Counted from the stretch's first letter, positions 24,599-34,804 are shown. The stretch is 64,000 bases of DNA from G963665975 sp963665975 (GCA_963665975.1 OY762508.1:372001-436000), one strand, 5' to 3'. Notes: generated by a model from the sequence alone, not told the origin. A program made the numbers and translations.

Positions 24599-25309
24599 CT
24601 AGGCAGCATCGTCGCCGCCACCGGAAATCGGCTGGCCAGCTTTCATCAAAATGAGCGAATCGATGAGCTCGATCGAAGCCTCCTCCATTTCGATAACGAT
24701 GCGGTCAATCTTCGACACGGCATAGTTATAGAAGAACTGTAGAATGATGGCTACGATTAGACCAAATACCGTCGTCAAGAGGGCGATCTTGATACCACGA
24801 GCTACTAGGCTAGGTGAAATGTCCCCAGCCGCTTCAATGGCGTCAAAGGCGGCAACCATCCCGATAACCGTGCCAAGGAAACCAAACATGGGAGCCAGCG
24901 CGATAAAGAGCGACAACCACACCAGGCCACGCTCCAGGAAGCTCATCTCGATCGAGCCATACGCTACGACGGCTTTTTCAACCGCGTCAATACCCTCATC
25001 CACACGGAGAAGACCCGCCTGGAACACGGAAGCAACCGGACCACGCGTGTTCGCGCAGACTTCCTCGGCGCTTGTAATACCACCGTCCTCCAGCGCCTTC
25101 TTTACGTTGATTATGAACTTCCGCGTATTGACATCTGCCCTGTTGAGGGAAATGACACGCTCAAATGCGATGGCCAGGCCTACAATGAGAATAATCAGTA
25201 CAGGCCACATGAAGTCGCCGCCTTCGTTGAAATACCGCACCAGCAGGTTAATTACGCCTTCATCGCCCATTTCCTGCGGCAGCAGCATCAAAGAGCCAAA
25301 TAGCTTCAT
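24599..25309 (-). CDS. MotA/TolQ/ExbB proton channel family protein
   Basis: 236 aa. Three transmembrane segments: MWPVLIILIVGLAIAFERV (about 35-55), WLSLFIALAPMFGFLGTVIG (about 131-150) and LLTTVFGLIVAIILQFFYNY (about 176-196). The motif FLGTVIGMVAAFDAI and TTVFGLIVAI are the ExbB/TolQ core. It starts the operon with the small membrane protein and two ExbDs. It supplies the ion channel that energises TonB-dependent receptors such as the one at 16283. The long N-terminus resembles the Bacteroidota ExbB type. Confidence 0.9.
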   Translation of the reverse strand: MKLFGSLMLLPQEMGDEGVINLLVRYFNEGGDFMWPVLIILIVGLAIAFERVISLNRADVNTRKFIINVKKALEDGGITSAEEVCANTRGPVASVFQAGLLRVDEGIDAVEKAVVAYGSIEMSFLERGLVWLSLFIALAPMFGFLGTVIGMVAAFDAIEAAGDISPSLVARGIKIALLTTVFGLIVAIILQFFYNYAVSKIDRIVIEMEEASIELIDSLILMKAGQPISGGGDDAA

Positions 25310-25656
25310 GGAAGGATCCTCCAGAATAACGGTTTGAAGTGTTAGATTGCGGTTATCGGCAGTCCCCGCGCAACGTGCGAGAATATACTCAAGACCGCAT
25401 GTAAATAGCCAAATGTTTCACGGTGTTGCGCAAATTGGCCTACCGGAACATGAAGCTTAATAGTACTCATTCCCCGTTTGACAGTCAACGGCCCATGATT
25501 CATGGACACACGTAAGCGGCCATTAGTTGCCCGCACGTACGTTCGCGCACAATTTAGAGTGTGGTGCGGGAGAATACAAATCCCTGAGCGTTAGAGCTTC
25601 CGGCCGACGTATCGAAACGCCAGTTGAGCAGATGTTACCTGTGAAAATGGTGTTTT
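25310..25656. other. 347-bp intergenic region upstream of the ExbB operon
   Basis: Relatively AT-rich, between the ExbB start and the S41 stop on the same strand. It presumably contains the ExbB promoter. No convincing gene, RNA or hairpin was seen; a 64-codon open frame at 25342-25536 is not protein-like. Confidence 0.4.
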
Positions 25657-27306
25657 TTACCGGTCTTCCGTAATCCGGGTTAACCTTTCGGCCTCCGGCC
25701 AGAGCTTCATGGCCTCCTTGAAGATCCGATCGACCTTGTGCCAGACGGGGTAATAGGCATCAAGCCCAAATAGCCCTACAGCCAGCCTCCCCTTTATCTG
25801 CGCATTCACCCAGGCCCGATCCATTTCGGCTTCTTCTCTGGTGAAACCACTCCCCTCCTCGGTTACGACAACGCCAAACGGTTCGCCGAATCGTAGAAAC
25901 TCTTCGAACATTTCATCGCTCACCACGAAGCGGTCCGCAAACCCTTGCCTATCGTCGCCCCACGTGGCGCGGAGCGCATCGCCCTCACGATCCAGCCAGG
26001 AGCGTGCAAAGGCATTGGTGAGCGCTTTGCCCAATACGGCCCGGAGATATCGCGATACCGAATCCGGCTGGACAATATAATCTGGCAGAATGCCGCCGCC
26101 ACCAATAACGGTGCGGCCGGCTGCCGTGGAGTACTTTAGGGAATCAGGTACGCGCTCAATGATTTCCTCCAGGCTCAATAGCGCTGTCTCATGACGCATC
26201 TCTTCCTTCATGCGGTGGTAATCCTCACGGTCACCATCGTGGTAGGGCGTCTGGATAAGCCGACCGGACGGCGTATAGAAATGAGATATTGTCACCCGAA
26301 TTGCGCTGCCGTCCGGCAATTCGTGCTGCTGCTGCACGAGTCCTTTACCGAATGTCTGCTCACCCACGATAAGACCGCGATCATGATCCTGGAGGGCGCC
26401 CGAGACAATCTCACTAGCCGACGCAGAGGACCGGTTGACCAGGACAATCACCGCATTTCGCTCAAAGCGTCCGTCTGCGTGCGCAACAAAGTCGTGGTTG
26501 GTGTCCTGTCCACGCCCTCTCTGCGAAACGATTAGCGCATCATCGGCCAGGAATTCGTCGGCCATGCGAACGGCCATCTCCATGTATCCGCCCGCATTGC
26601 CGCGCAAATCCAGCATCAGTCGCTGCATTCCCTGTCGCTTCAAATTACGCAACGCGTCGAGGAATTCACGGTACGTGGTACGCGCAAAACGACTTACCTT
26701 TATATATCCCGTCTTGTCGTCCACCATGTAGGCAATATCGACCGAGTACAGCGGGATTCTGTCCCGGACAATCGTAAATTCCAACACTTCCTGATACCCT
26801 GGCCGAATCACGACCAACGCGACTTGGGTGCCGCGCGGCCCCTTTAGCGTACGCTGGACATCTGCGCTCACAAACCCGATGATGTCCGCGCCATCAACCT
26901 TTACGATACGGTCCCCGGACATTAGGCCTGCTTCCTCACTTGGCCCTCCCGGTATCACGCTCAACACGGTTAGGGTGTCCTTGTCGCCCACGCCTTCGAC
27001 GAACTCATAGGAAATCCCGATTCCCTCGAATCCACCACTAAAGTCCTCCTCGACTCTGCGCATGCGCTCTGCTTCGATATACACCGAATGCGGATCCAAT
27101 TCCTCCAACATTCCGCGCAACGCGCTCTCAGCCAGTTCTGCGGCATCCAGTTCATCTACGTAACGCTCACTGATGACCAGAAACGCATCTTCCAGCTTTT
27201 TGAGCGCTTCGCGCCTGTCGTCATCTGTCAGGACTGTCCCCAACAGGAAGCCCACCAACAGGGCGATCGATCCCCCGACGTAGAATGCGCGCTTGGACAT
27301 GAACAT
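25657..27306 (-). CDS. S41-family C-terminal processing protease
   Basis: 549 aa from ATG 27306 (MFMSKRAFYVGGSI). An N-terminal membrane anchor (VGGSIALLVGFLLGTVL) is followed by a helical domain, a PDZ domain (about 150-235, with GLMSGDRIVKVDGADIIG) and the protease core. The catalytic Ser is in VNRSSASASEIVSGAL and the Lys in GEQTFGKGLVQQQ. The C-terminal about 150 residues are a family extension. It acts in the periplasm. The frame is open to 27498, but those codons have no homology and overlap the divergent upstream region. Confidence 0.92.
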   Translation of the reverse strand: MFMSKRAFYVGGSIALLVGFLLGTVLTDDDRREALKKLEDAFLVISERYVDELDAAELAESALRGMLEELDPHSVYIEAERMRRVEEDFSGGFEGIGISYEFVEGVGDKDTLTVLSVIPGGPSEEAGLMSGDRIVKVDGADIIGFVSADVQRTLKGPRGTQVALVVIRPGYQEVLEFTIVRDRIPLYSVDIAYMVDDKTGYIKVSRFARTTYREFLDALRNLKRQGMQRLMLDLRGNAGGYMEMAVRMADEFLADDALIVSQRGRGQDTNHDFVAHADGRFERNAVIVLVNRSSASASEIVSGALQDHDRGLIVGEQTFGKGLVQQQHELPDGSAIRVTISHFYTPSGRLIQTPYHDGDREDYHRMKEEMRHETALLSLEEIIERVPDSLKYSTAAGRTVIGGGGILPDYIVQPDSVSRYLRAVLGKALTNAFARSWLDREGDALRATWGDDRQGFADRFVVSDEMFEEFLRFGEPFGVVVTEEGSGFTREEAEMDRAWVNAQIKGRLAVGLFGLDAYYPVWHKVDRIFKEAMKLWPEAERLTRITEDR

Positions 27307-27446
27307 GATTTGGCAACGTGTACCTAGCTGGTCGTGGAAACGATCGATAGACCCTCTGGTTTCACAGAAGCACAAGGTGCATATTCGGTAATACTCCTGT
27401 TTGGGCACCGGCACGCCCTCCCCATTCAGCAAGCAGGGTCCTCTGG

Positions 27447-29444
27447 TTGCGGACCTTCTTTCGGCAAGTTCACAGAGTCCCGGATCTTGTGGTTCCATTT
27501 GCCAAAGTAACGTCCATTCTCGTCATGGCAGCCGTGGCTGGACTCACTGCCATCTGGCTGATTTGGCGTCTCTCCTACTCCGTGCAGAGTGCAACGCCGA
27601 TGGCGGCAACTTCGAGCAACCTCAGCAGCTCGGTCAATATTGAATGGGGTGTTGAGCATGATGTATACATCAGCGCACGAACACGTCCTGATGCCCTGGC
27701 AGCGCTGGGTTACGTCCACGCCTGGCGTAGTTCCTGGATAATGGCGCTGTGGAGACAGGCTGCGCTCGGGCAGTTAAGCACGTGGTTCGGACCAGCGGCG
27801 ATGTCTGTCGACCGCATGATTACCCGTCTCGGGATTAGCCCACGCGCACGCGAGAGTCTGGAGACGCTCGGTGCCGATGATCGCGCCCAACTGCGTGCCT
27901 ATGCTTCGGGTGTCAATTCGGCCTTCCAGCATCCAGAACTTGCACTCGGCGAGGAATTGGTCCTTATTGGCCAACGCCTTGCAGACTGGGAACCGTGGCA
28001 TACCCTTGCCGTCGAGCGCCTCGTCGCATGGCTCGCAACAACGCCTCCCTCCCTTGACACGCTCGCGCTGGCAAGTGGCAGCGTCGCATCTTTCTACGGA
28101 GCGGACAGCACGCTGCGGCAATGGCTACATCTGCATGGCTTTGACAACAGCCTGGCTGCATCCATGGCGGACAGTTCCGGCAGTTTGTTCTTTCAACGCC
28201 ATGTGTATGGGGATGTAACAAGACCCTTTTTCCAGGAAGTCACCATCACTATGCCACAAGGTGCAGTACTGCAGGGAGCGACGCTGCCCGGTACACCATT
28301 CTTTCCTGGTGGCCGGTCCAATCATGGTGCTTGGGCCCTGTTCTTGAGCAGCACTGCCCGCCTCACGCACGCCGCGCTCACCGTCGACTCCGTATCGCTA
28401 ACCCATGCGCGGATCACGCACCCGGACGGATCTGAAGAACTGCTGACGAACACGAGCATGAACGGCCAGCTGCTGTTCGCACCGGATGACGCCATTAGCG
28501 CTGATTCAGTATGGCTGCTGCAATGGTCTGGGCTAAGCGCAGGATCAGATTTTGCAGCCTGGACCGCACTGTCTAGCGGAGAACCTGGATTGTTCACGCT
28601 GTTCGACGGACACGGGCTTTGGATGAACCGGGCACACGAGTGGGCAATCCTGGGTGCACCGCCCGTCCAGCGGATGCTGCCATCCGGTGTTGTCGTTGGC
28701 ATGTCACCATGGGTTACGCATGTTGGCTCCTATCTGGCCGGAATGCCGACGCACGCCCTGGCCCAGTCGATTGCCGACGCCTATAGCGTCTGGGCCGAAG
28801 AAACCGCCCCTGCTGCACTTAGGGAATTACCCGTTGAATCACGGGGACCGGAGGAACTCCGCAGTGTCCTTTCCTATCTGAATAACTGGGATTTTCGATT
28901 CCATGGAGCAAGTGTTGCCGGATCCATCTTTGACACCTGGATGTCCAATTACTGGAGCATGACCGGTGTTATGCCCGACGCCGCGCACTTCGATGCTGCG
29001 ATAGACTCGACGAATCGCGTACTGTTGCACACTGCGCTGGCTGCCACCATCGATACGCTGACTGCACGTGTTGGGTCGGATCAGAGCCAGTGGCGCTGGG
29101 AGGAAATACGTCCAGAGCGGCTGCACTTTCCGATGCGGGCCGTAGAGCAGTCTACCGGGCGATCCTATCGGGCCCGAGCTCACCGCGACCCGCTCGTTTG
29201 GTCAGGCCATGGGCATCCGTCCACAGTAGCCTGGAATGTCTCCGGAATCGGCAGCGCGTTACGTTCCTCTGCCCGATGGGAAGCATGGATCCAATCATCT
29301 GCTTCCTGGAACATAACCGTGCGCCGACGCACAATTGGTCTGCAAACAACCGCCGACCGCTATTTCAAGGCCCATCATGGACCGGTCACGGCAGCATTGC
29401 CGACTCCGGTCGTTTCCTCGACAACCCTGCTGCCGGAACAGTAG
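27447..29444 (+). CDS. Divergent penicillin-acylase-family Ntn hydrolase
   Basis: Up to 665 aa from a TTG at 27447; ATG 27528 is an alternative. A membrane anchor (TSILVMAAVAGLTAIWLIW) comes first. The alpha-chain signature ALGYVHAWRSSWIMALWRQA, then AALGQLSTWFG, resembles the GYVHAxDRL region of penicillin acylases. The candidate nucleophile is Ser291 in FPGGRSNHGAWALF, where the usual GSNxW is altered. AWNVSGIGSALRSSARWEAW near the C-terminus resembles the end of the beta chain. The product is likely periplasmic; substrate and autocleavage are uncertain. It is followed after four bases by the sugar kinase. Confidence 0.65.
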   Translation: MRTFFRQVHRVPDLVVPFAKVTSILVMAAVAGLTAIWLIWRLSYSVQSATPMAATSSNLSSSVNIEWGVEHDVYISARTRPDALAALGYVHAWRSSWIMALWRQAALGQLSTWFGPAAMSVDRMITRLGISPRARESLETLGADDRAQLRAYASGVNSAFQHPELALGEELVLIGQRLADWEPWHTLAVERLVAWLATTPPSLDTLALASGSVASFYGADSTLRQWLHLHGFDNSLAASMADSSGSLFFQRHVYGDVTRPFFQEVTITMPQGAVLQGATLPGTPFFPGGRSNHGAWALFLSSTARLTHAALTVDSVSLTHARITHPDGSEELLTNTSMNGQLLFAPDDAISADSVWLLQWSGLSAGSDFAAWTALSSGEPGLFTLFDGHGLWMNRAHEWAILGAPPVQRMLPSGVVVGMSPWVTHVGSYLAGMPTHALAQSIADAYSVWAEETAPAALRELPVESRGPEELRSVLSYLNNWDFRFHGASVAGSIFDTWMSNYWSMTGVMPDAAHFDAAIDSTNRVLLHTALAATIDTLTARVGSDQSQWRWEEIRPERLHFPMRAVEQSTGRSYRARAHRDPLVWSGHGHPSTVAWNVSGIGSALRSSARWEAWIQSSASWNITVRRRTIGLQTTADRYFKAHHGPVTAALPTPVVSSTTLLPEQ

Positions 29445-29448
29445 GGGC

Positions 29449-30402
29449 ATGGTTCCCAAAACGCGAGACACGATTTTGTCAGACTTGTTTGTGGGACTGG
29501 ATGTTGGTGGAACTCAGACGCGCCTCCTGGCGCGCTCGGCGGACACCGAGGGTGACGTGTCGCTGTTTGGTCCGGCAGGTAATTTTTTTCGTGCGGGGCC
29601 GGACGGCGCAGCAACGGTGCTCTCCACACTGATAGGGCGGGCACTGGAACTGCGGCCCCAGTGCCGACTCCGCGCAGTATGCGCTGGCGTAGCAGGAGCT
29701 GGTAGCCAACAGGCGCGTGAAACACTTGCCCAATCCGTGCGCAGCCGACTGGCTGCGTGTGCGCCGTTTGCCCTCCGGATCACGCATGACGGCGTCATGG
29801 CTCTGGAAGCCGCCTTTGGAGGAGGCAGCGGAATGATTATCATTGCTGGCACCGGGTCAAGCCTGTTGGGGCACACGCGGACTGGAAATATCCTGCGGGC
29901 TGGCGGATGGGGCTTTATGCTCGGTGACGAAGGGAGCGGCCACGCAATCGGCCTTAAAGGCCTGCGCGCAATCGGGCATGCCTGCGACGGAGGGTCCGCA
30001 ACCGTGCTGACAGATCTCCTCTTGACGCGGCACGGCATCGCCGGACAGGATGCGCTGATGCATCGCGTCTACCGGGAGTCCTGGCCCGTGCAGCATATGG
30101 CCCCTCTGGTGCTGCATGCCGTGGCAGATGGTGACGCCGTGGCGCGGCGTATTCTGGTTGAGGAAACTCGTGCACTAGCCACCCAGGCACTGTGGCTGGC
30201 CCAGCGTTCCGGGCCTATGGAAAAACGTGTGAGCGTTTTTGGCGGCCTCAGTAAATCCACGCTGTACATGGAAGCCATGCAGGCGGCGCTCCAGGAAATG
30301 CTCCCCGGCTGGTCCCTCCATCCCGCACAGATGTCCTGCGTCGAAGCTGCGGTACGGCTGGCGCAGGCGCTTGCGCGCGAACAGGATGTACTCCCATCCT
30401 GA
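29449..30402 (+). CDS. N-acetylglucosamine kinase-type (BadF/BadG) ATPase
   Basis: 317 aa from ATG 29449 (MVPKTRDTIL). The ASKHA fold is evident: FVGLDVGGTQTRLLARSA (phosphate 1), VAGAGSQQARETL, GSGMIIIAGTGSSLLG (phosphate 2), GWGFMLGDEGSGHAIGLKGL and VFGGLSKS. This matches eukaryotic-type GlcNAc kinase/BadF-BadG ATPases. It probably phosphorylates an amino sugar, perhaps from peptidoglycan recycling. The frame is open back to 29335 inside the acylase gene, which is ignored. It converges on acs with only three bases between them. Confidence 0.8.
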   Translation: MVPKTRDTILSDLFVGLDVGGTQTRLLARSADTEGDVSLFGPAGNFFRAGPDGAATVLSTLIGRALELRPQCRLRAVCAGVAGAGSQQARETLAQSVRSRLAACAPFALRITHDGVMALEAAFGGGSGMIIIAGTGSSLLGHTRTGNILRAGGWGFMLGDEGSGHAIGLKGLRAIGHACDGGSATVLTDLLLTRHGIAGQDALMHRVYRESWPVQHMAPLVLHAVADGDAVARRILVEETRALATQALWLAQRSGPMEKRVSVFGGLSKSTLYMEAMQAALQEMLPGWSLHPAQMSCVEAAVRLAQALAREQDVLPS

Positions 30403-30405
30403 TGG

Positions 30406-32391
30406 CTACCGGTTCTGTCGATTTTCGATCAGGCTGGCCACCACGGTTGCATCGGCCAGGGTAGAGACGTCGCCCAATTGTTCGTGGTCGTTGGAGGCAA
30501 TCTTGCGCAAAATGCGGCGCATTATCTTGCCAGACCGCGTCTTGGGAAGCGCCGGCGCAAACTGTATATGGTCCGGCTTGGCGATTGGACCGATCTTTTC
30601 CCGGACATGGAGCACTAGTTCCTGGCGCAGATCATCCCCAGGCGATTCGGTCGCATTCAGGGTCACATAGGCATAGATCCCCTGCCCCTTGATCGCATGT
30701 GGAATGCCAACGACCGCGCTTTCGGCCACTTTGGGATGCGCCACCAGCGCACTCTCCACCTCTGCGGTCCCCATGCGGTGGCCAGAAACATTCAGCACAT
30801 CGTCTACCCGTCCCGTAATCCAGTAGTATCCATCTTCGTCGCGGAGGCAACCATCTCCAGTGAAATACTTGCCCTCAAACGCCGAAAAGTAGGTGTTAAC
30901 AAACCGGTCATGGTCCCGGTACACGGTCCGCGCCTGACTGGGCCATGAGTCACGAATGGCCAGCACTCCCTGGGCTGGACCCTCGAGGACATTGCCGGAC
31001 TCGTCCAGGACTTCCGGCTGTATGCCAAAGAACGGCAGAGTGGCCGACCCTGGCTTGGCCGCCACCGCCCCCGGCATTGGCGTAATCAGAATGCCGCCTG
31101 TCTCTGTCTGCCACCACGTATCGATGATCGGGCAACGACCACTCCCCACCACTTCATGGTACCAGCGCCAGGCTTCCGGGTTGATCGGCTCACCGACAGT
31201 GCCCAGCAGCCGTAGCGAGGAGCGGCTGGTGCGCGTAACAAACCCGTTCCCCATGCGCATCAGCGCACGAATGGCTGTCGGCGCCGTGTAGAATTGCGTT
31301 ACCTGATGCTTATCGACCACCTTCCAGAACCGCGCGGCATCCGGATAGGTCGGCGTCCCCTCAAAAAACACCTGCGTAGCCCCATTCAGGAGTGGGCCAT
31401 ACACGATATAAGAATGCCCCGTAATCCAACCCACATCCGCCGTGCACCAGTATACATCCCCCTTGTGGTAGTCGAAAACCAATTCGTGGGTGAGCGATGT
31501 GTAGACCAGATAGCCTCCAGTCGTATGCAGCACGCCCTTGGGCTTCCCTGTAGAACCAGACGTGTAGAGAATAAACAGCGGATCTTCCGCATCCATCGGC
31601 TCAGGATCGCAATCCACGTTCACGGTGGGCATCTCCTCGTGCAGCCACACGTCGCGCCCTTCCGTCCAGCGAATATCGCTCCCGGTGCGTCGAACCACTA
31701 GCACCGTTGACACGTCAGGACAACGCTCCAGGGCCCTGTCGGTATTTTCTTTCAACGGCACCCGCTTGCCACCGCGCACACCCTCATCGGCGGTAATAAC
31801 AAAGTTCGATTCGCAGTCCAGTATGCGATCGGCAAGCGCATCAGGGGAAAACCCTGCGAAAACTACGGAGTGAATCGCGCCAATACGGCTGCATGCCAGC
31901 ATGGCGGCCGCAGCCTCTGGAATCATGGGCATGTAAATCGTAATACAGTCTCCGCGCTTCGCGCCGTGCTTTTTGAGCACGTTGGCAAGTCGACATACTT
32001 GCTCGTACAGTTGCCGGTAGGTAATACGACGTGAGCCGCTGGTCGGCTCATCAGGCTCGCAGATCAAGGCCGTCTGATTGCCTCGCGTGTCAAGATGGCG
32101 ATCGAGACAATTGTAGGACGCATTAAGCTTTCCGCCTTCGAACCATCGTATGGAAACGTTGTCCGATGCAAAGGATACGTCCTTGACCCTGGAAAACGGC
32201 TCGTGCCACGTCACGCGGTCGGCCTGCTCCCGCCAGAAGCCTTCCGGATCCTCTACGGATCGCTTATACATGGATTGGTACTGCTCCATTGACCGAATGT
32301 GCGCGCGCTTCCTAAAGGTATCAGACGGGGCGTACTCCGCGGCGTGTCCGGAATACGCGTCTCCAAGGCGTGCGCTGGTGATGTCTTCCAT
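30406..32391 (-). CDS. acs: Acetyl-CoA synthetase
   Basis: 661 aa from ATG 32391 (MEDITSARLGD), the usual length. It shows the acs-specific N-terminus (FWREQADRVTWHEPFSRV), the AMP-binding loop ILYTSGSTGKPKG, the WWQTETGGILITP motif and the C-terminal PKTRSGKIMRR, whose Lys is the conserved acetylation site. It activates acetate to acetyl-CoA. The frame runs to 32541, but those codons add nothing conserved. It faces recQ divergently over about 185 bases. Confidence 0.97.
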   Translation of the reverse strand: MEDITSARLGDAYSGHAAEYAPSDTFRKRAHIRSMEQYQSMYKRSVEDPEGFWREQADRVTWHEPFSRVKDVSFASDNVSIRWFEGGKLNASYNCLDRHLDTRGNQTALICEPDEPTSGSRRITYRQLYEQVCRLANVLKKHGAKRGDCITIYMPMIPEAAAAMLACSRIGAIHSVVFAGFSPDALADRILDCESNFVITADEGVRGGKRVPLKENTDRALERCPDVSTVLVVRRTGSDIRWTEGRDVWLHEEMPTVNVDCDPEPMDAEDPLFILYTSGSTGKPKGVLHTTGGYLVYTSLTHELVFDYHKGDVYWCTADVGWITGHSYIVYGPLLNGATQVFFEGTPTYPDAARFWKVVDKHQVTQFYTAPTAIRALMRMGNGFVTRTSRSSLRLLGTVGEPINPEAWRWYHEVVGSGRCPIIDTWWQTETGGILITPMPGAVAAKPGSATLPFFGIQPEVLDESGNVLEGPAQGVLAIRDSWPSQARTVYRDHDRFVNTYFSAFEGKYFTGDGCLRDEDGYYWITGRVDDVLNVSGHRMGTAEVESALVAHPKVAESAVVGIPHAIKGQGIYAYVTLNATESPGDDLRQELVLHVREKIGPIAKPDHIQFAPALPKTRSGKIMRRILRKIASNDHEQLGDVSTLADATVVASLIENRQNR

Positions 32392-32575
32392 GACTATTGA
32401 TTTCTGTTGAAGGTTGAAACGGAATATCGAGGCAGAAATTCTTGAATGGTCAAAGGTACGGTAGAGGCCACATAACTGAAAGTGTACGTAATATCTTGTG
32501 CCCGACTCACATTGCCGCGATGGTGCACGGCTGATTGCCATGCTCCGCCGCTATCGATCACACACGCAATAGCCC

Positions 32576-34402
32576 GTGCCCCCCACTCCAAAAGATAGAG
32601 CGCGAGCCGTCCTGCATCAGGTATACGGGTATGACGCCTTTCGAGACTGGCAGGAAGCGATCATTGAACACGTCCTTGCAGGCGAACATGCCCTCGTTGT
32701 CATGCCTACCGGCGGCGGCAAGTCGCTATGCTACCAGATTCCGGCGCTGATACGCCGTGGCGTTGGCCTTGTAGTCTCCCCGCTTATCGCCCTCATGAAA
32801 GACCAAGTTGACGCGCTGCGCCAATTGGGCGTGCGGGCGGCCGTGATAAATTCCAGCCTGGATCCTGGGGAGCGGATGGCGGCCGAGCATCAGCTCAAGA
32901 CGGGGCAGCTCGACATGGTCTATGTGGCCCCCGAAAGGCTACTCACACCGGCGTTTCTCGCGTTACTGACACAGACTGATGTCGCGCTAATCGCTATAGA
33001 TGAGGCCCACTGCATTGCACAATGGGGACACGATTTTCGGCCGGAGTATCTGCAACTCTCGCGGCTTCGAAAGCGATTCGCGCATGTTCCGTGCATCGCA
33101 GTGACCGCAACCGCAGACAAGCCTACGCAAGACGAAATCTGCCGACAGCTCGACATTCCTGCGGCCAGCGTGTTTATCACGGGATTTGACCGGCCGAACA
33201 TTCAGTACCGAGTTGCGGTCAAGACAAACCAGAAGCGTCAATTGCTGCGCCTGTTGCAGGGTGAGCACGATCGCGATGCCGGGATCGTGTACTGTCTGTC
33301 TCGGAAGCAGGTCGATCGCATCGCGACCTGGCTGGCAAGCCAGGGGCGCACCGCGCTGCCCTACCATGCCGGACTCTCTCGTGAGATGCGCTATGACCAT
33401 CAGAATCGGTTCCTGCGCGAAGAGGGCGTAATCGTTGTGGCAACGATCGCCTTCGGAATGGGAATCGACAAGCCGGATGTCCGCTTCGTCGCGCACTTAA
33501 CGATACCCCAAAGCCTTGAGGCGTATTACCAGGAAACCGGCCGCGCAGGACGCGACGGGCTGCCCGCGACTGCGTGGATGGCCTACGGCCTGGGCGACGT
33601 GGTGACCATGCGCCGCATTCAGGAATCATCGGAGTCAACCGAACAGCACCGCAGGGTGCAACGCCTTAAGCTGAATGCCATGGTAGGGTATTGCGAAGCG
33701 ACCGCGTGCCGGCGCCAAGTCGTACTTAATTATTTTGGCGAACCGTTCCGGGGTCCGTGCAACAATTGTGACAATTGCCTGCACCCCGTAGAACCATGGG
33801 ATGGTACAGTGGCGGCGCAGAAAGTGCTCTCGTGCATCTACCGGACGAATCAGCGCTTCGGGTCCGGGCACATTGTCGATATCCTGCGCGGCAATGCTAC
33901 CGACAAGGTGCTGCACTATCGCCACCAAGCCCTCAGCACCTTCGGCATCGGCGATGAACTGTCCGCCACCCAGTGGCGAAGCGTGATCCGTCAACTCGTC
34001 GCCAGCAATTTCCTGGATGTCGACGTGACCGGATACGGCGTGCTGCGCCTGACCAACGAGAGCGGCTCCGTACTGCGTGGCGAGCGGCGCGTAGCCCTGC
34101 GGCGGGACCCTGGGCCACCACGAGCAACGAAAGAGAGGCCGCGACTACAGGCAGACGGAGTGGCACCAACCGATCATGCTCTGTTCATGCTCCTGAAGAA
34201 AGTGCGTCTTGAACTTGCCCTCAAACAGGGCGTGCCCGCCTACCATATCTTCGTCGACCGCACCCTCGTTGAAATGGCTGAACGGCGACCAAGGTCGCTA
34301 CACGAGTTTCAAGAACTCCATGGCGTCGGCGACGTTAAGCGCGTCCGGTACGGTCCCATGTTCCTGGCCGCCATCCGACAGTATGAATCCGACCGTTCGT
34401 AA
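32576..34402 (+). CDS. recQ: ATP-dependent DNA helicase RecQ
   Basis: 608 aa, the family length. Motif 0 (YGYDAFRDWQEAII), Walker A (MPTGGGKSLCYQIP), DEAH box (IDEAHCIAQWGHDFRPEY), TATA-type motif III and ETGRAGRDGLP (motif VI) are present. The zinc-binding segment (GYCEATACRRQ and GPCNNCDNCLHP), a winged helix and the C-terminal HRDC domain (LLKKVRLELALKQGVPAYHI) follow. GTG at 32576 is the start. It unwinds recombination and replication intermediates. Confidence 0.96.
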   Translation: MPPTPKDRARAVLHQVYGYDAFRDWQEAIIEHVLAGEHALVVMPTGGGKSLCYQIPALIRRGVGLVVSPLIALMKDQVDALRQLGVRAAVINSSLDPGERMAAEHQLKTGQLDMVYVAPERLLTPAFLALLTQTDVALIAIDEAHCIAQWGHDFRPEYLQLSRLRKRFAHVPCIAVTATADKPTQDEICRQLDIPAASVFITGFDRPNIQYRVAVKTNQKRQLLRLLQGEHDRDAGIVYCLSRKQVDRIATWLASQGRTALPYHAGLSREMRYDHQNRFLREEGVIVVATIAFGMGIDKPDVRFVAHLTIPQSLEAYYQETGRAGRDGLPATAWMAYGLGDVVTMRRIQESSESTEQHRRVQRLKLNAMVGYCEATACRRQVVLNYFGEPFRGPCNNCDNCLHPVEPWDGTVAAQKVLSCIYRTNQRFGSGHIVDILRGNATDKVLHYRHQALSTFGIGDELSATQWRSVIRQLVASNFLDVDVTGYGVLRLTNESGSVLRGERRVALRRDPGPPRATKERPRLQADGVAPTDHALFMLLKKVRLELALKQGVPAYHIFVDRTLVEMAERRPRSLHEFQELHGVGDVKRVRYGPMFLAAIRQYESDRS

Positions 34403-34477
34403 TAAGGAGTTTTGATCTGCACAGAAACCATGCCCCTGATTCACTGGTTTATGGTGTTTGTGTGTATAGCCCAATCG

Positions 34478-34550
<73 letters not shown>

Positions 34551-34679
34551 CTTCTTAAGCATGCTCAGAATCCCGTTTAGGCGGCCGCTAGGCCTGCATT
34601 GCATTTTCCGTCGTTTCTTTACGATACGCTGTCTTGCCTGCGCCTTGCACGTGTCGTATCATGTCATGCGTATCAGCGG

Positions 34680-34754
34680 GGTCCGGTAGTTCAGTTTGGT
34701 TAGAACGCTGGCCTGTCACGCCAGAGGTCGCGGGTTCGAGTCCCGTCCGGACCG
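34680..34754 (+). tRNA. tRNA-Asp (GTC)
   Basis: 75-nt cloverleaf. The acceptor GGTCCGG pairs with CCGGACC; the anticodon loop is CTGTCAC (GTC) on a CTGGC/GCCAG stem; the T arm is CGGGTTCGAGTCCCG. CCA is not encoded. It follows tRNA-Phe by 129 bases. Confidence 0.96.
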
Positions 34755-34761
34755 CATAACG

Positions 34762-34804
34762 AAAGCCGTAAGTTTCCAACCACGGAGGCTTGCGGCTTTT
34801 TGTA
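34762..34804 (+). terminator. Terminator after tRNA-Asp
   Basis: AAAGCCGTAAG pairs with CTTGCGGCTTT (one G-T pair) around a 17-base loop and ends in a T5 run, eight bases behind tRNA-Asp. The following 270 bases up to 35072 contain nothing that I recognise. Confidence 0.85.
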
